64,000 nt of DNA from Sphingobium wenxiniae (lineage in GTDB: Bacteria; Pseudomonadota; Alphaproteobacteria; Sphingomonadales; Sphingomonadaceae). Positions 11,107-19,669 of this stretch are shown piece after piece. Numbering within the stretch: the first letter of the stretch is position 1; the number at the start of each line of letters is the position of its first letter. The position numbers were made by a program, and so were the translations under genes. The stretch covers positions 62,001 through 126,000 of the forward strand of contig NZ_VLKK01000005.1 of assembly GCF_007830065.1 (NCBI RefSeq), given 5' to 3'. The notes under the pieces are model-generated. The model was not told the DNA's origin. It did no database searches and saw only the letters and a program-made list of their open reading frames with translations.

Positions 11107-12963
11107 ATGTTGAAATCGGGATTGTCGCTCGTGGCGCTGTTGGCGGCCATGCCTGCGTTGGCGCAGGATGACGACATTGTGGTCACCGCATCGGGCATCG
11201 AACAATCGCGGGACGAGGTGGGGCAGGCGATCAGCGTGATCGACGCCGACACCATCCGCACGCGGCAGGCGGTCGCCGTGACCGATCTGCTGATGACGAC
11301 GCCGGGGGTCCGGTTCAACAGCAACGGCACTGCGGGTTCCTTGACCGGGATATCCTTGCGCGGTGCGGAAACGTCGCAGACGCTGGTGCTGATCGACGGC
11401 GTCAAGGTGAACGATCCCAGCAGCGATGCCGACCGTTTCGACTTCGGCAACCTGCTGGTCGGCAACATCCGCCGGATCGAAGTGCTGCGCGGCTCCAACT
11501 CGGTCGTCTATGGCAGCCAGGCGATAGGCGGCGTGGTCAACATCATGACGGGCGCTCCGGCAGGAGGCTATGCCGCCAATGCGTCGGTCGATTATGGCTA
11601 TAGTGACACGTTGAACGCAAAGGCCGATATTTCCGGCAGCAGCGGTATCGCTTCGGGCGGCATCGGCGTCGCCTATTTCAACACGGACGGCATTTCCTCC
11701 GCAGGTCGTTCCGTCGGCGGCGTGGAAAAGGACGGTTACAAGAACATCGTCACCAATGCGAAGCTGAAACTCAACTTCACCGAGACGCTCAGCCTCGACC
11801 TGCGTGGTTATTACATCCATGCCGATCTGGATATCGACGGTTTTCCGCCGCCGACATATGGGCTTGCCGATACGCTGGAAGTATCGAAGTCCGATCAATA
11901 TGTGGGCTATGCGGGCGTCAATCTCGCCCTGTTCGATGGAAAGCTGACGAACAGGGTGGCCGTGACGTGGTTCCGCCATGATCGCGATCACTATATGGCG
12001 CGCGGCGAAGATGCCGATTACGGCTTTACGGGCAAGAACCTGCGCTTCGAATATGAAGGCGTCTACGCGCCGGTGGATCAGGCGAAGATCCTGTTCGGCT
12101 ATGAGCATGAGCGGCCGGACTATGATTATTACGACGCCTTCGGCACGACGCGCGCGAAGATCAATACCGACAGCGTCTATGCGCTCGCCATCGTGCAGCC
12201 GGCGGCCGGGCTTTCGCTCACGGGTGGCGTGCGCCATGACGATCACAGCCAGTTCGGCGGCGCGACGACCTTTGGCGCCAACGCTAACTATTCGCCCAAC
12301 CACGGCGCTACCAATATCCGCCTGAGCTATGGCGAAGGATTCCGGGCGCCATCCCTCTATCAGCTTTACGATAGCTGGTCGGGCAATGCGAACCTGCGTC
12401 CCGAACGGTCGAAAAGCTATGATATCGGCTTCGACCAGAGCCTGGACGACGGCCGCGCGACCCTGTCGATCACGGCTTTCCAGCGCGATACGCGCAGCCA
12501 GATCAATTATGACTTCACGACCTCCACCTACAACAATCTGGACCGTACCCGCGCCAAGGGCGTGGAAGCGAGCGTGACGCTGAAGCCGGTGGATGCCTTG
12601 ATTGTCACTGGCTCCTACAGCTATATCGACGCGAAGGACCGCTCGCCCGGCAGCTTGTATCAAGGCAATCGCTTGGCGCGCCGGGCTGCCGACGCGGTCA
12701 GCGTTTCGGCGGACTATGTCTGGCCCTTCGGCCTCAGCACTGGCGCGACCGTGACGATGGTGGGCGACAGCTTTGACGATCCGGCCAATACGCGCCGTCT
12801 CGATGGCTATGCGATCATCGGCCTGCGCGCCTCCTTCCCGATCGGCGAGCATCTGGAAATCTATGGCCGGATCGACAATCTTTCGGATCAGGAATACGCC
12901 ACGGCCTATGGTTATGGGGTCTATGGCCGGTCGGCCTATGGCGGCGTGCGTGTCCGCTTCTGA
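11107..12963 (+). CDS. btuB: TonB-dependent vitamin B12 receptor BtuB
   Basis: An outer-membrane beta-barrel that imports cobalamins using TonB energy. At 618 aa it has a signal peptide (MLKSGLSLVALLAAMPALAQ) and a TonB box just after it (DDDIVVTASG). A plug domain follows (about 30-150: SVIDADTIRTRQAVAV, LIDGVKVNDPSSDADRFDFG, IEVLRGSNSVVYGSQAIGGV), then a 22-strand-type barrel ending in Phe after aromatic strands (GVYGRSAYGGVRVRF). The riboswitch upstream settles the substrate as a cobalamin. A Shine-Dalgarno GGGAAG is at 11092-11097. It faces btuF across a hairpin terminator. Confidence 0.94.
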   Translation: MLKSGLSLVALLAAMPALAQDDDIVVTASGIEQSRDEVGQAISVIDADTIRTRQAVAVTDLLMTTPGVRFNSNGTAGSLTGISLRGAETSQTLVLIDGVKVNDPSSDADRFDFGNLLVGNIRRIEVLRGSNSVVYGSQAIGGVVNIMTGAPAGGYAANASVDYGYSDTLNAKADISGSSGIASGGIGVAYFNTDGISSAGRSVGGVEKDGYKNIVTNAKLKLNFTETLSLDLRGYYIHADLDIDGFPPPTYGLADTLEVSKSDQYVGYAGVNLALFDGKLTNRVAVTWFRHDRDHYMARGEDADYGFTGKNLRFEYEGVYAPVDQAKILFGYEHERPDYDYYDAFGTTRAKINTDSVYALAIVQPAAGLSLTGGVRHDDHSQFGGATTFGANANYSPNHGATNIRLSYGEGFRAPSLYQLYDSWSGNANLRPERSKSYDIGFDQSLDDGRATLSITAFQRDTRSQINYDFTTSTYNNLDRTRAKGVEASVTLKPVDALIVTGSYSYIDAKDRSPGSLYQGNRLARRAADAVSVSADYVWPFGLSTGATVTMVGDSFDDPANTRRLDGYAIIGLRASFPIGEHLEIYGRIDNLSDQEYATAYGYGVYGRSAYGGVRVRF

Positions 12964-12975
12964 TCGTGCGGCAAA

Positions 12976-12999
12976 GGGGCGGGCGTGAACGTCCGCCCC
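12976..12999. terminator. Bidirectional hairpin between btuB and btuF
   Basis: An 11-bp stem with one G-T pair (GGGGCGG-g-CGT / ACG-t-CCGCCCC) in the 36-nt space between the converging ends. There is no T-tract on either side. Confidence 0.5.
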
Positions 13000-13812
13000 C
13001 TAGCGGCGGCGTGGCGCGGCGTTGATCTGCGCCACGATGCTGTGCGCGGCCAGCCCATAGGCGGGGCCGCCGCACACCGTCCACGCCTGCGGCACGCGGA
13101 TGCGCGGAATATCCTTCAGGATCGGATGGTGCAGCATCTCCGTCCCCTGATCGACCACCTGCTCGCTGCCGCTTTCGACGATCAGCCAATCGGGGCGCGC
13201 GGCGATCATCTCCTCCAGCGGAATCTGCGCCAGGGCAGGCTTCCCCAGCTTCGCGGCAAGGTTGGTGAGGCCCGCGCGCCGCATCAGGTCATCGACCAGC
13301 GTGCCGGTGCCGGTCATATAGCCGCGCCGCTGATAATAGGCGGCGACGCCTCCGCGATTCGGCCTGGGCAGGGCGGCAAGATCGCGATTCATGCGCGCGA
13401 TCAGCGCCTCGCCGCGTTCGGGATGGCCCACGGCCTTTGCCACCTGCCGGATTTGAGCCGTCACCATGGAATAGCTGTCGGCGATCGAAAGCCCCAGCGT
13501 CCGCCACTGGCCCGGCGGCGCGCCCGCGACGGCGCCGTCCCCCATGGGAAAGCCCAGCAGCAGGTCCGGCCCGATCGCCGTCACCTCTTCGGAGGGACGG
13601 CGCAGGCTGCGGAAGGGACGCGCCTGCCGCGCCGCCGCCGACAATTCCGCATTATGCGCATTGCTGCTGAGAGCGGCGATCTGGCCCGGATCGGCGAGCG
13701 CCAGCACATATTGATCGGTGCAGACGTTGAGCGACACGATCCTGCGCGGCGTGCCCGGAGCAGGGGCCGCGCCGATCAGGCCAAGCGCCGCGACGGTTCC
13801 CAGGAGTTTCAT
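13000..13812 (-). CDS. btuF: Periplasmic cobalamin-binding protein, BtuF-like
   Basis: A 270-aa ABC substrate-binding protein of the class III (BtuF/FepB) fold: two lobes joined by a rigid helix. It has a signal peptide (MKLLGTVAALGLIGAAPAPG), then the family start RRIVSLNVCTDQYVLALAD and a second lobe beginning near GGVAAYYQRRGYMTGTGTL. Class assignment is from fold motifs; the B12 substrate is inferred from btuB and btuCD alongside. An in-frame ATG at 13821 is possible; 13812 gives better Shine-Dalgarno spacing. It is divergent from btuC with fewer than 50 nt between the starts. Confidence 0.82.
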   Translation of the reverse strand: MKLLGTVAALGLIGAAPAPGTPRRIVSLNVCTDQYVLALADPGQIAALSSNAHNAELSAAARQARPFRSLRRPSEEVTAIGPDLLLGFPMGDGAVAGAPPGQWRTLGLSIADSYSMVTAQIRQVAKAVGHPERGEALIARMNRDLAALPRPNRGGVAAYYQRRGYMTGTGTLVDDLMRRAGLTNLAAKLGKPALAQIPLEEMIAARPDWLIVESGSEQVVDQGTEMLHHPILKDIPRIRVPQAWTVCGGPAYGLAAHSIVAQINAAPRRR

Positions 13813-13859
13813 CCGATCCATATCCCCGCCCCTAGCAGCGCGCGGCGGAGGCGCAAGGC

Positions 13860-14858
13860 ATGAGTGCGCGCCGCCGCCATCCGCTGCTGCTTCCCCTGTT
13901 GCTCCTGCTGCTTGTGCTGGCAGCCTGCGGCTCCGTCACTTTGGGCGCGGTGCCGATCGCGCCGTCGCGCCTGCTTGCCGTCATGACCGGCGGCGGGGAT
14001 GACGTGGCCCGCGCCATCGTGATCGACCTGCGCCTGCCGCGCATGGCGCTGGGCCTGCTGGTGGGGGGAATGCTGGGCCTGTCGGGTGCGGTGTTGCAGG
14101 GCTATCTGCGCAATCCGCTGGCGGAACCTTCGGTGCTGGGGGCGTCCAACGCGGCGGCGCTGGGCGCGGTATGCGCGCTCTATTTCGGGTTGGCACAGAT
14201 GCATGTGCTGGCATTGCCGCTGCTGGCCATCCTCGTCGCACTGATCGCCATAGGCGGCCTTTTCCTGCTCGCCGGGCCATCGGAAAGCCCGCTGACGCTG
14301 ATCCTCGCGGGGATAGCCATCGCGACGCTGGCGGGGGCGGGGATCAGCCTGTCGCTGAACCTCTCGCCCAATCCCTTCGCCGCGATGGAGATCATGAGCT
14401 GGCTGATGGGAAGCCTTGAAAACCGCAGCTATGCGCATGTGTTGACGGCGCTGCCCTGCGTTCTGATCGGCGCGGCGCTGCTGATTGCGGACGGACGGAC
14501 GCTGGACGCGCTGACGCTGGGCGAGGATGGGGCGCAGGCGCTGGGCATCGACCTTCGGCGCGCGCGACTGCGCCTGATGCTGGGCGTCGCCATCGGCGTG
14601 GGCGGAGCGGTGGCGGTGTCCGGCTCCATCGGGTTTGTCGGCCTGATCGTGCCGCATCTGATCCGCCCGCTGACGGACCGTTCCCCCTCGGCCATATTGG
14701 TGCCCTCGATGCTGGGCGGAGCGGCGTTGCTGACGTTCGCCGACATTGGCGTGCGGCTGATCCCGACGACCAATGAGCTGAAGCTGGGCGTGCTGACCTC
14801 CCTTCTGGGCGTGCCGGTCTTCCTTGTCCACCTGATGCGGGAGAGGCGGTTATGGTGA
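13860..14858 (+). CDS. btuC: Cobalamin ABC transporter permease, BtuC/FecCD family
   Basis: A 332-aa inner-membrane permease with about ten hydrophobic helices. Family motifs: DLRLPRMALGLLVGGMLGLSG, the coupling region LRRARLRLMLGVAIGVGGA, GFVGLIVPHLIRPL (the hallmark GFIGLIVPH-type motif) and a C-terminal GVPVFLVHLMRERR. FecCD permeases carry haem, siderophores or B12; B12 is inferred from the neighbours. Its end overlaps btuD by 7 nt, so the two are translated together. Confidence 0.88.
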   Translation: MSARRRHPLLLPLLLLLLVLAACGSVTLGAVPIAPSRLLAVMTGGGDDVARAIVIDLRLPRMALGLLVGGMLGLSGAVLQGYLRNPLAEPSVLGASNAAALGAVCALYFGLAQMHVLALPLLAILVALIAIGGLFLLAGPSESPLTLILAGIAIATLAGAGISLSLNLSPNPFAAMEIMSWLMGSLENRSYAHVLTALPCVLIGAALLIADGRTLDALTLGEDGAQALGIDLRRARLRLMLGVAIGVGGAVAVSGSIGFVGLIVPHLIRPLTDRSPSAILVPSMLGGAALLTFADIGVRLIPTTNELKLGVLTSLLGVPVFLVHLMRERRLW

Positions 14859-15625
14859 CGATCCGCGCGCAGCATATCGTCGTGGAGCTTGGCCGCCATC
14901 CTGCCGTGCGCGGGGTCTCGCTGGACCTTTACCCCGGCCAGCTTGTCGGCATCATCGGTCCCAATGGCGCGGGCAAGTCCTCGCTGATCCGCGCGATGCT
15001 GGGCCTCGTGCCGCTCAGCGGCGGAGCGGTGTCGATCGACGGCAGCGACATTTCACGCCTCACCCGCCGCGACGTCGCCAGGCAGGTCGCCTATCTGCCG
15101 CAGGGGCAGACGCTGCACTGGCCGCTTTCGGTCGAGCGGCTGGTGGCGCTCGGCCGCCTGCCGCATCTGGGACCGCTTTCGCGCCTGACGGCGGCAGACG
15201 AGGCAATGGTCGACGCTGCGCTGACCCGCGCCGATGTGCTGCATTTGAAGGGACGGATCGCGACGGAACTCTCCGGCGGGGAGCGCGCCCGCGTCCTGCT
15301 CGCCCGCGCGCTGGCGGTAGGGGCACCCGCGCTGATCGCGGACGAGCCGCTCGCCGCGCTCGATCCGGGACATCAGATCGACGTGATGGACTTGCTGAGG
15401 GCGCAGGCCCGTTCCGCCGCGCTGGTCGCGACGGTCCTCCACGACCTGGGCATGGCGGCGCGTTATTGCGACCGGCTGATCCTGATGGACCGGGGCGAGG
15501 CGGTCGCGGACGGCCCGCCCGCGGCGGTGCTGACGCGCGCCAACCTTGCCCATGTCTACGGCATAGACGCCTGGATCGGCGAGGAGGCGGGGCGGCCTGT
15601 GATCCTGCCGCTCAGCCGCGTCTGA
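14852..15625 (+). CDS. btuD: Cobalamin ABC transporter ATP-binding protein
   Basis: A 257-aa ABC ATPase driving the BtuC permease. Walker A is GPNGAGKSS (about 37-45), the Q-loop is in YLPQGQTLHW, the signature is ELSGGERARVLLARAL, Walker B is ALIADEPLAALD, and the switch His is in TVLHDLGMAARY. All are intact. The ATG lies inside the end of btuC (7-nt overlap), which fits a stoichiometric complex. Substrate is inferred from context. Confidence 0.88.
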   Translation: MVTIRAQHIVVELGRHPAVRGVSLDLYPGQLVGIIGPNGAGKSSLIRAMLGLVPLSGGAVSIDGSDISRLTRRDVARQVAYLPQGQTLHWPLSVERLVALGRLPHLGPLSRLTAADEAMVDAALTRADVLHLKGRIATELSGGERARVLLARALAVGAPALIADEPLAALDPGHQIDVMDLLRAQARSAALVATVLHDLGMAARYCDRLILMDRGEAVADGPPAAVLTRANLAHVYGIDAWIGEEAGRPVILPLSRV

Positions 15626-15630
15626 TCGCT

Positions 15631-16830
15631 TCAGTCCGCGAAGCCGCGCGGCGCGGCGTCCACCACGGTGAAGGCGCCCGCACCCACTTCGGACACTTCC
15701 AGCGCCCGTTCCGCCACGCCGTCGCGGTTGAAGCGGAACGCGCCGTCGATCCCCGCGAACCCGCTCGAATCGCGCAGCCGCGCGGCAGGGAAGGGCGCGC
15801 CCACCTTCCAGTCGCGCGAGATCCGCACCGTCAGCAGCACCGCGTCATAACCCAGCGCCGAAAGGCGGAAAGGCGCATTGCCGTACCGCGCGCGATATTT
15901 GCTCGCGAGCTGGCGATAAAGCCCGTCCGAAACGCTGGCGAACCACGCCCCGCGCAGCACCGGGCTGGACGACAGCGCATTGTCGGTGTTCCACAATTCC
16001 GTGCCCAGCAGCCGCGCATTGGCGCCGCCATTTTTCCGCACGACCGGTGCGATCTGCAACGCCACGCGCCCGCTGTCCGCGATCAGCAGCGCGTCATAGC
16101 TGGACGAAGCCTGCAATTTCTTGACCGCCGCCGTGATCGATCCGGCCGAACGGTCGAAGGTCTGGAGCGATACGACAGTGCCGCCAGCCTGCTCGACGGC
16201 CCGCAGCAGCGCCGTGCCCGCGCGCTCGCCATAGACGCCTTTGGGAACCAGCCCCGCGAAGTTCGACAGCCCCTTTTCCCGCGCGAAGCCGACGACGCGC
16301 TCGATGGACTGGTTGGGATTGTAACCCAATATGTAGACGCCCTTGCCCGCGACGCTCACATCGTTGGAAAAGCTGATGACCGGCACGCCCGCCCGCGCGG
16401 CGATCGGCCCCACGACCCGCGCGTCATCGGCCAGCAGCGGGCCAAGGATCAGGCGGTTGCCGTCCGCCAACGCCTTGTTGACCGCCGCCGCCGCGCCCAG
16501 ATTCGTGTCATAGGTGGTGATGCGGACCTTGTCGGCCTTGGTATCCAGCAGCGCCAGCGTCGTCGCATTGGCGATGGACTGGCCCACCCCCGCATTGGTC
16601 CCGCTCATCGGCACCAGCAGGGCGACGCGATGCCGCTCCGTATCGGTCGGCAGACCCTGCGTCACGTCCGGCCCCGTGGGTTTCGGACCGGTGGGCGACG
16701 GGCCTTCCCCCTTGGGCACGATCGACTGACAGGCGGCGACCAGCAAAGCGCTGACCGCAAAGAGAATGCGCGCGCCGCGCTTCGTGGCGGTCCATATGTC
16801 CGCTTGCCGGGGGGCATCCGTCTCTGTCAT
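15631..16830 (-). CDS. LpoA-like lipoprotein (penicillin-binding protein activator, periplasmic-binding fold)
   Basis: A 399-aa protein with a lipoprotein signal (lipobox LVAAC near residue 34) and a type 1 periplasmic-binding (Peripla_BP_6) fold. It begins RVALLVPMSGTNAGVGQSI and includes GPLLADDARVVGPIAARAGVPV, where a ligand would lie between the lobes. Alphaproteobacterial proteins of this type next to rsmI and yraN are assigned as LpoA-like activators of class A PBPs; the rsmI-yraN context here is the same. It could instead bind a small molecule. It is transcribed away from rsmI with only 11 nt between the starts. Confidence 0.75.
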   Translation of the reverse strand: MTETDAPRQADIWTATKRGARILFAVSALLVAACQSIVPKGEGPSPTGPKPTGPDVTQGLPTDTERHRVALLVPMSGTNAGVGQSIANATTLALLDTKADKVRITTYDTNLGAAAAVNKALADGNRLILGPLLADDARVVGPIAARAGVPVISFSNDVSVAGKGVYILGYNPNQSIERVVGFAREKGLSNFAGLVPKGVYGERAGTALLRAVEQAGGTVVSLQTFDRSAGSITAAVKKLQASSSYDALLIADSGRVALQIAPVVRKNGGANARLLGTELWNTDNALSSSPVLRGAWFASVSDGLYRQLASKYRARYGNAPFRLSALGYDAVLLTVRISRDWKVGAPFPAARLRDSSGFAGIDGAFRFNRDGVAERALEVSEVGAGAFTVVDAAPRGFAD

Positions 16831-16841
16831 CTGGGGTCCTT

Positions 16842-17675
16842 ATGGAAACTCAACTTGAACCCGGTCTTTATATCGTCGCCGGTCCCATCGGCAACCTTGG
16901 AGACCTGACGCCGCGCGCTGCGGAGATATTGCGCCGCGCCGATGTGATCGCCGTGGAAGATACACGGGTCAGCGCGCGTTTGCTGCGCCATGCGGGGTCG
17001 GATCGCCCGATGCTGCCCTATCACGACCACAGCGCGGAGGGCGTGCGCGCCCGCCTGGTCGAGCGGATGGCGAGCGAATCGGTGGCGCTGCTGTCGGATG
17101 CGGGGACGCCGCTCATCTCCGATCCCGGATATAAGCTGGTGCGCGATGCGCGCGCGGCGGGGCGGCGGATCACGACGCTGCCCGGTCCCAGCGCGGCCAT
17201 CGCGGCGCTCACCCTGTCGGGCCTGCCGACCGACCGTTTCCTGTTCATGGGCTTCCTCCCCGCCAAGGCGAAGGCGCGGGCCGACACTCTGGCCGAAGTC
17301 GCCGCCTTGCGCGCCACGCTCATTTTCTACGAAAGCGGCCCGCGCCTCTCCGACAGCCTCGCCGCCATGGCGGAGGGGCTGGGCGACCGCGAAGCCGCCG
17401 TCAGCCGCGAAATCAGCAAGACGTTCGAGGAAACCGCGACCGGCACCCTCACGGACCTTTCCGCCCGCTACGCCGACGCGCCGCCCAAGGGCGAGATCGT
17501 CGTCATCGTCGGCCCGCCCGGCGAAGTCCCGCCCGCCAGCGCGGAGGATGCCGACGCCGCCCTGCTGGAAGCGATGGAGCGGCTCCCCGTCTCCAAGGCA
17601 GCGGGGGAAGTAGCGAAGAAATTCGGCCTCGACCGCCGCGGCCTTTACGCCCGCGCCATGGAACTCAAGGCGTGA
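16842..17675 (+). CDS. rsmI: 16S rRNA 2'-O-ribose C1402 methyltransferase RsmI
   Basis: RsmI adds a 2'-O-methyl group to C1402 in the decoding centre. The 277-aa tetrapyrrole-methylase fold begins LYIVAGPIGNLGDLTPRA, followed by VIAVEDTRVSARLL, the SAM-binding stretch ALLSDAGTPLISDPGY, GPSAAIAALTLSGLPT and the helix FYESGPRLSDSL. It overlaps yraN by 4 nt (GTGA). The lpoA-rsmI-yraN-gshB order is conserved in many alphaproteobacteria. Confidence 0.95.
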   Translation: METQLEPGLYIVAGPIGNLGDLTPRAAEILRRADVIAVEDTRVSARLLRHAGSDRPMLPYHDHSAEGVRARLVERMASESVALLSDAGTPLISDPGYKLVRDARAAGRRITTLPGPSAAIAALTLSGLPTDRFLFMGFLPAKAKARADTLAEVAALRATLIFYESGPRLSDSLAAMAEGLGDREAAVSREISKTFEETATGTLTDLSARYADAPPKGEIVVIVGPPGEVPPASAEDADAALLEAMERLPVSKAAGEVAKKFGLDRRGLYARAMELKA

Positions 17676-18025
17676 GGAAACAGGCGGCGGAAAAGCGCGG
17701 GCGGCAGGCCGAACGCATCGCGGCCTGGTGGCTGCGCCTCAAGGGCTGGCAGATTCTCGCCCGCCGCGCGCGGACTCCCGCTGGCGAAGTCGACCTTGTC
17801 GCAAGGCGCGGCGGCATGATCGCCTTTGTGGAGGTGAAGGCCCGCGCCACCGCCGCCGATCTCGACCTCGCCATAGACGAACGCCGCCTCTCCCGCGTCG
17901 CGGCGGCGGCGGAAATCCTGTTCCATGACCTTGCAAAGCCCGGAGACGACATGCGAATCGACGTGATGCTCCTTGCGCCGGGGCGTCCGCCGCGCCATCT
18001 GGCGAATGTCTGGCACGGGGGCTGA
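17672..18025 (+). CDS. YraN family protein (UPF0102), predicted endonuclease fold
   Basis: A 117-aa protein of the YraN/UPF0102 family, with a restriction-endonuclease-like core seen in GEVDLVARRGGMIAFVEVKAR, where the E, D and ExK residues line up with a PD-(D/E)xK active site. The GTG start overlaps the stop of rsmI (GTGA), so translation is coupled. The cellular role of the family is unknown, though it is often linked to repair or the envelope. Confidence 0.85.
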   Translation: MRKQAAEKRGRQAERIAAWWLRLKGWQILARRARTPAGEVDLVARRGGMIAFVEVKARATAADLDLAIDERRLSRVAAAAEILFHDLAKPGDDMRIDVMLLAPGRPPRHLANVWHGG

Positions 18026-18062
18026 CTGCGCTTCCCGACCGCGCGCAGAAAGAAGGACGATC

Positions 18063-19037
18063 ATGACCCAGTTGAACCCGCTCACCGTCGCCGTGCAGAT
18101 GGACCCGATGGAAGGGATCAATATCGCGGGGGATTCGACCTTCCACATCATGCTCGCCGCGCGCGAGAGGGGACACAGGCTCTATCACTATCTCGCCCCC
18201 GACCTCACCTATCGCGAAGGCCGCGTGCTGGCGAAGGCGCGGCCCGTGCGCGTGCAGAAGGTCGCGGGCGATCATTTCATCTTCGGCGAGCCGGAAGTGC
18301 TGGACCTTGGCCGCGACGTCGATGTCGTGCTGATGCGGCAAGACCCGCCCTTCGACCTCAGCTACATCACCGCCACCCATCTGCTGGAGCGGGTGCAGGC
18401 CGAAACGCTGGTGGTGAACGATCCCGCCGCCGTCCGCGACGCGCCCGAAAAGCTGTTCGTGCTGGATTATGCGCGTTTCATGCCGCCCACCATGATCACC
18501 CGCGATCTGGACGAGGTGAAAAGCTTCCTTGCCGAACATGGCGAAATTGTCGTGAAGCCGCTTTACGGCAATGCGGGCAACGCCGTCTTCCATGTGGGGC
18601 AGTCGGGCGCGAATCTGTCGGCGCTGGTGGAACTGTTCAAATCCTCATGGGTCGAACCCTTCATGGTTCAGGCTTTCATCCCCGGCGTGGCGAAGGGCGA
18701 CAAGCGCATCGTGCTGGTCGACGGCGAAGTCGCCGGCGCGGTCAACCGCATCCCCGGCGCGGGCGAGATCCGCTCCAACCTTGCCGTGGGCGGGTCGGCA
18801 GCGAAGACGCAGCTTACCGAGAAGGAAGAGGAAATCTGCGCCGCGCTCGGCCCGGAATTGAAGCGCCGGGGATTGCTGTTCGTCGGCATCGACGTGATCG
18901 GCGGAGAGTGGCTGACGGAGATCAATGTAACCTCGCCCACCGGCATCGTGTCCATCGACGCCTTCAACGGCACGGACACCGGCGCCATGATCTGGGACGC
19001 GATCGACGCGCGCCTTGCCGCGCGGGTGGCGGCATGA
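18063..19037 (+). CDS. gshB: Glutathione synthetase
   Basis: Joins gamma-glutamylcysteine to glycine with ATP to make glutathione. At 324 aa it has the N-terminal domain (LTVAVQMDPMEGINIAGDST), then the ATP-grasp core (GEIVVKPLYGNAGNAVFHV, FIPGVAKGDKRIVLVDGEVA) and the Mg/ATP site GIDVIGGEWLTEINVTSPTG. The start at 18063 is set by AGAAGGA at 18051-18057. Glutathione is the main thiol of sphingomonads and feeds their many glutathione transferases. Confidence 0.96.
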   Translation: MTQLNPLTVAVQMDPMEGINIAGDSTFHIMLAARERGHRLYHYLAPDLTYREGRVLAKARPVRVQKVAGDHFIFGEPEVLDLGRDVDVVLMRQDPPFDLSYITATHLLERVQAETLVVNDPAAVRDAPEKLFVLDYARFMPPTMITRDLDEVKSFLAEHGEIVVKPLYGNAGNAVFHVGQSGANLSALVELFKSSWVEPFMVQAFIPGVAKGDKRIVLVDGEVAGAVNRIPGAGEIRSNLAVGGSAAKTQLTEKEEEICAALGPELKRRGLLFVGIDVIGGEWLTEINVTSPTGIVSIDAFNGTDTGAMIWDAIDARLAARVAA

Positions 19038-19056
19038 CGGAACGGCGCTTTAAGGC

Positions 19057-19656
19057 ATGACCGATTTCGTCCTGCGCCTGATCGACGCGGGCGGCTATTG
19101 GGGCATTTTCCTGCTGATGGTGCTGGAAAATGTCTTTCCGCCTGTCCCCTCCGAACTCATCATGGGGATAGGCGGCATCCGCGTCGGGCAGGGGCGGATG
19201 GAGATGGAATGGCTGCTGCTCGCAGGCACGATCGGCACCACGGTCGGCAATTATTTCTGGTATCTGGTCGGCCATATCCTTGGCTTCGGCAGGCTGAAAC
19301 CGCTGGTGGATCGTTATGGCCGCTGGGCCACGCTGGAATGGAAGGATGTGGAGGCGCTGGACCGCCTGTTCGGCAAATATGGGCAGATCGTCGTCTTCGT
19401 CTTCCGCTTCATGCCCGCCTTCCGCACGATGATCTCCCTGCCCGCGGGGCTGTTCCGCATGGGGCATGTGCGCTTTCTGCTTTGGACAACGGGCGGCGCG
19501 TTCATCTGGAACGTCGTCCTTGCCTATGCCGGTTTCCTGCTGGGGCAGAATTTCCGCGACATCGACAAATATGTCGGCCCCGTCGCCACGGCCTGCGTGA
19601 TCGGCGCGGTGGTGATCTACCTCTGGCGGCTGGCCACCTGGAAGCCGCGCGCCTGA
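19057..19656 (+). CDS. DedA-family membrane protein
   Basis: A 199-aa inner-membrane protein of the DedA/VTT superfamily. The family motif ENVFPPVPSELIMGIGG, with its re-entrant acidic and Pro residues, is followed by FRFMPAFRTMISLPAGLFRM, the conserved Arg/Pro motif thought to sit at the lipid or proton path. Some members move undecaprenyl phosphate or other phospholipids. The substrate here is unknown. It lies 19 nt downstream of gshB and converges on xerC. Confidence 0.88.
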   Translation: MTDFVLRLIDAGGYWGIFLLMVLENVFPPVPSELIMGIGGIRVGQGRMEMEWLLLAGTIGTTVGNYFWYLVGHILGFGRLKPLVDRYGRWATLEWKDVEALDRLFGKYGQIVVFVFRFMPAFRTMISLPAGLFRMGHVRFLLWTTGGAFIWNVVLAYAGFLLGQNFRDIDKYVGPVATACVIGAVVIYLWRLATWKPRA

Positions 19657-19669
19657 ATCAGAGGCTGAA

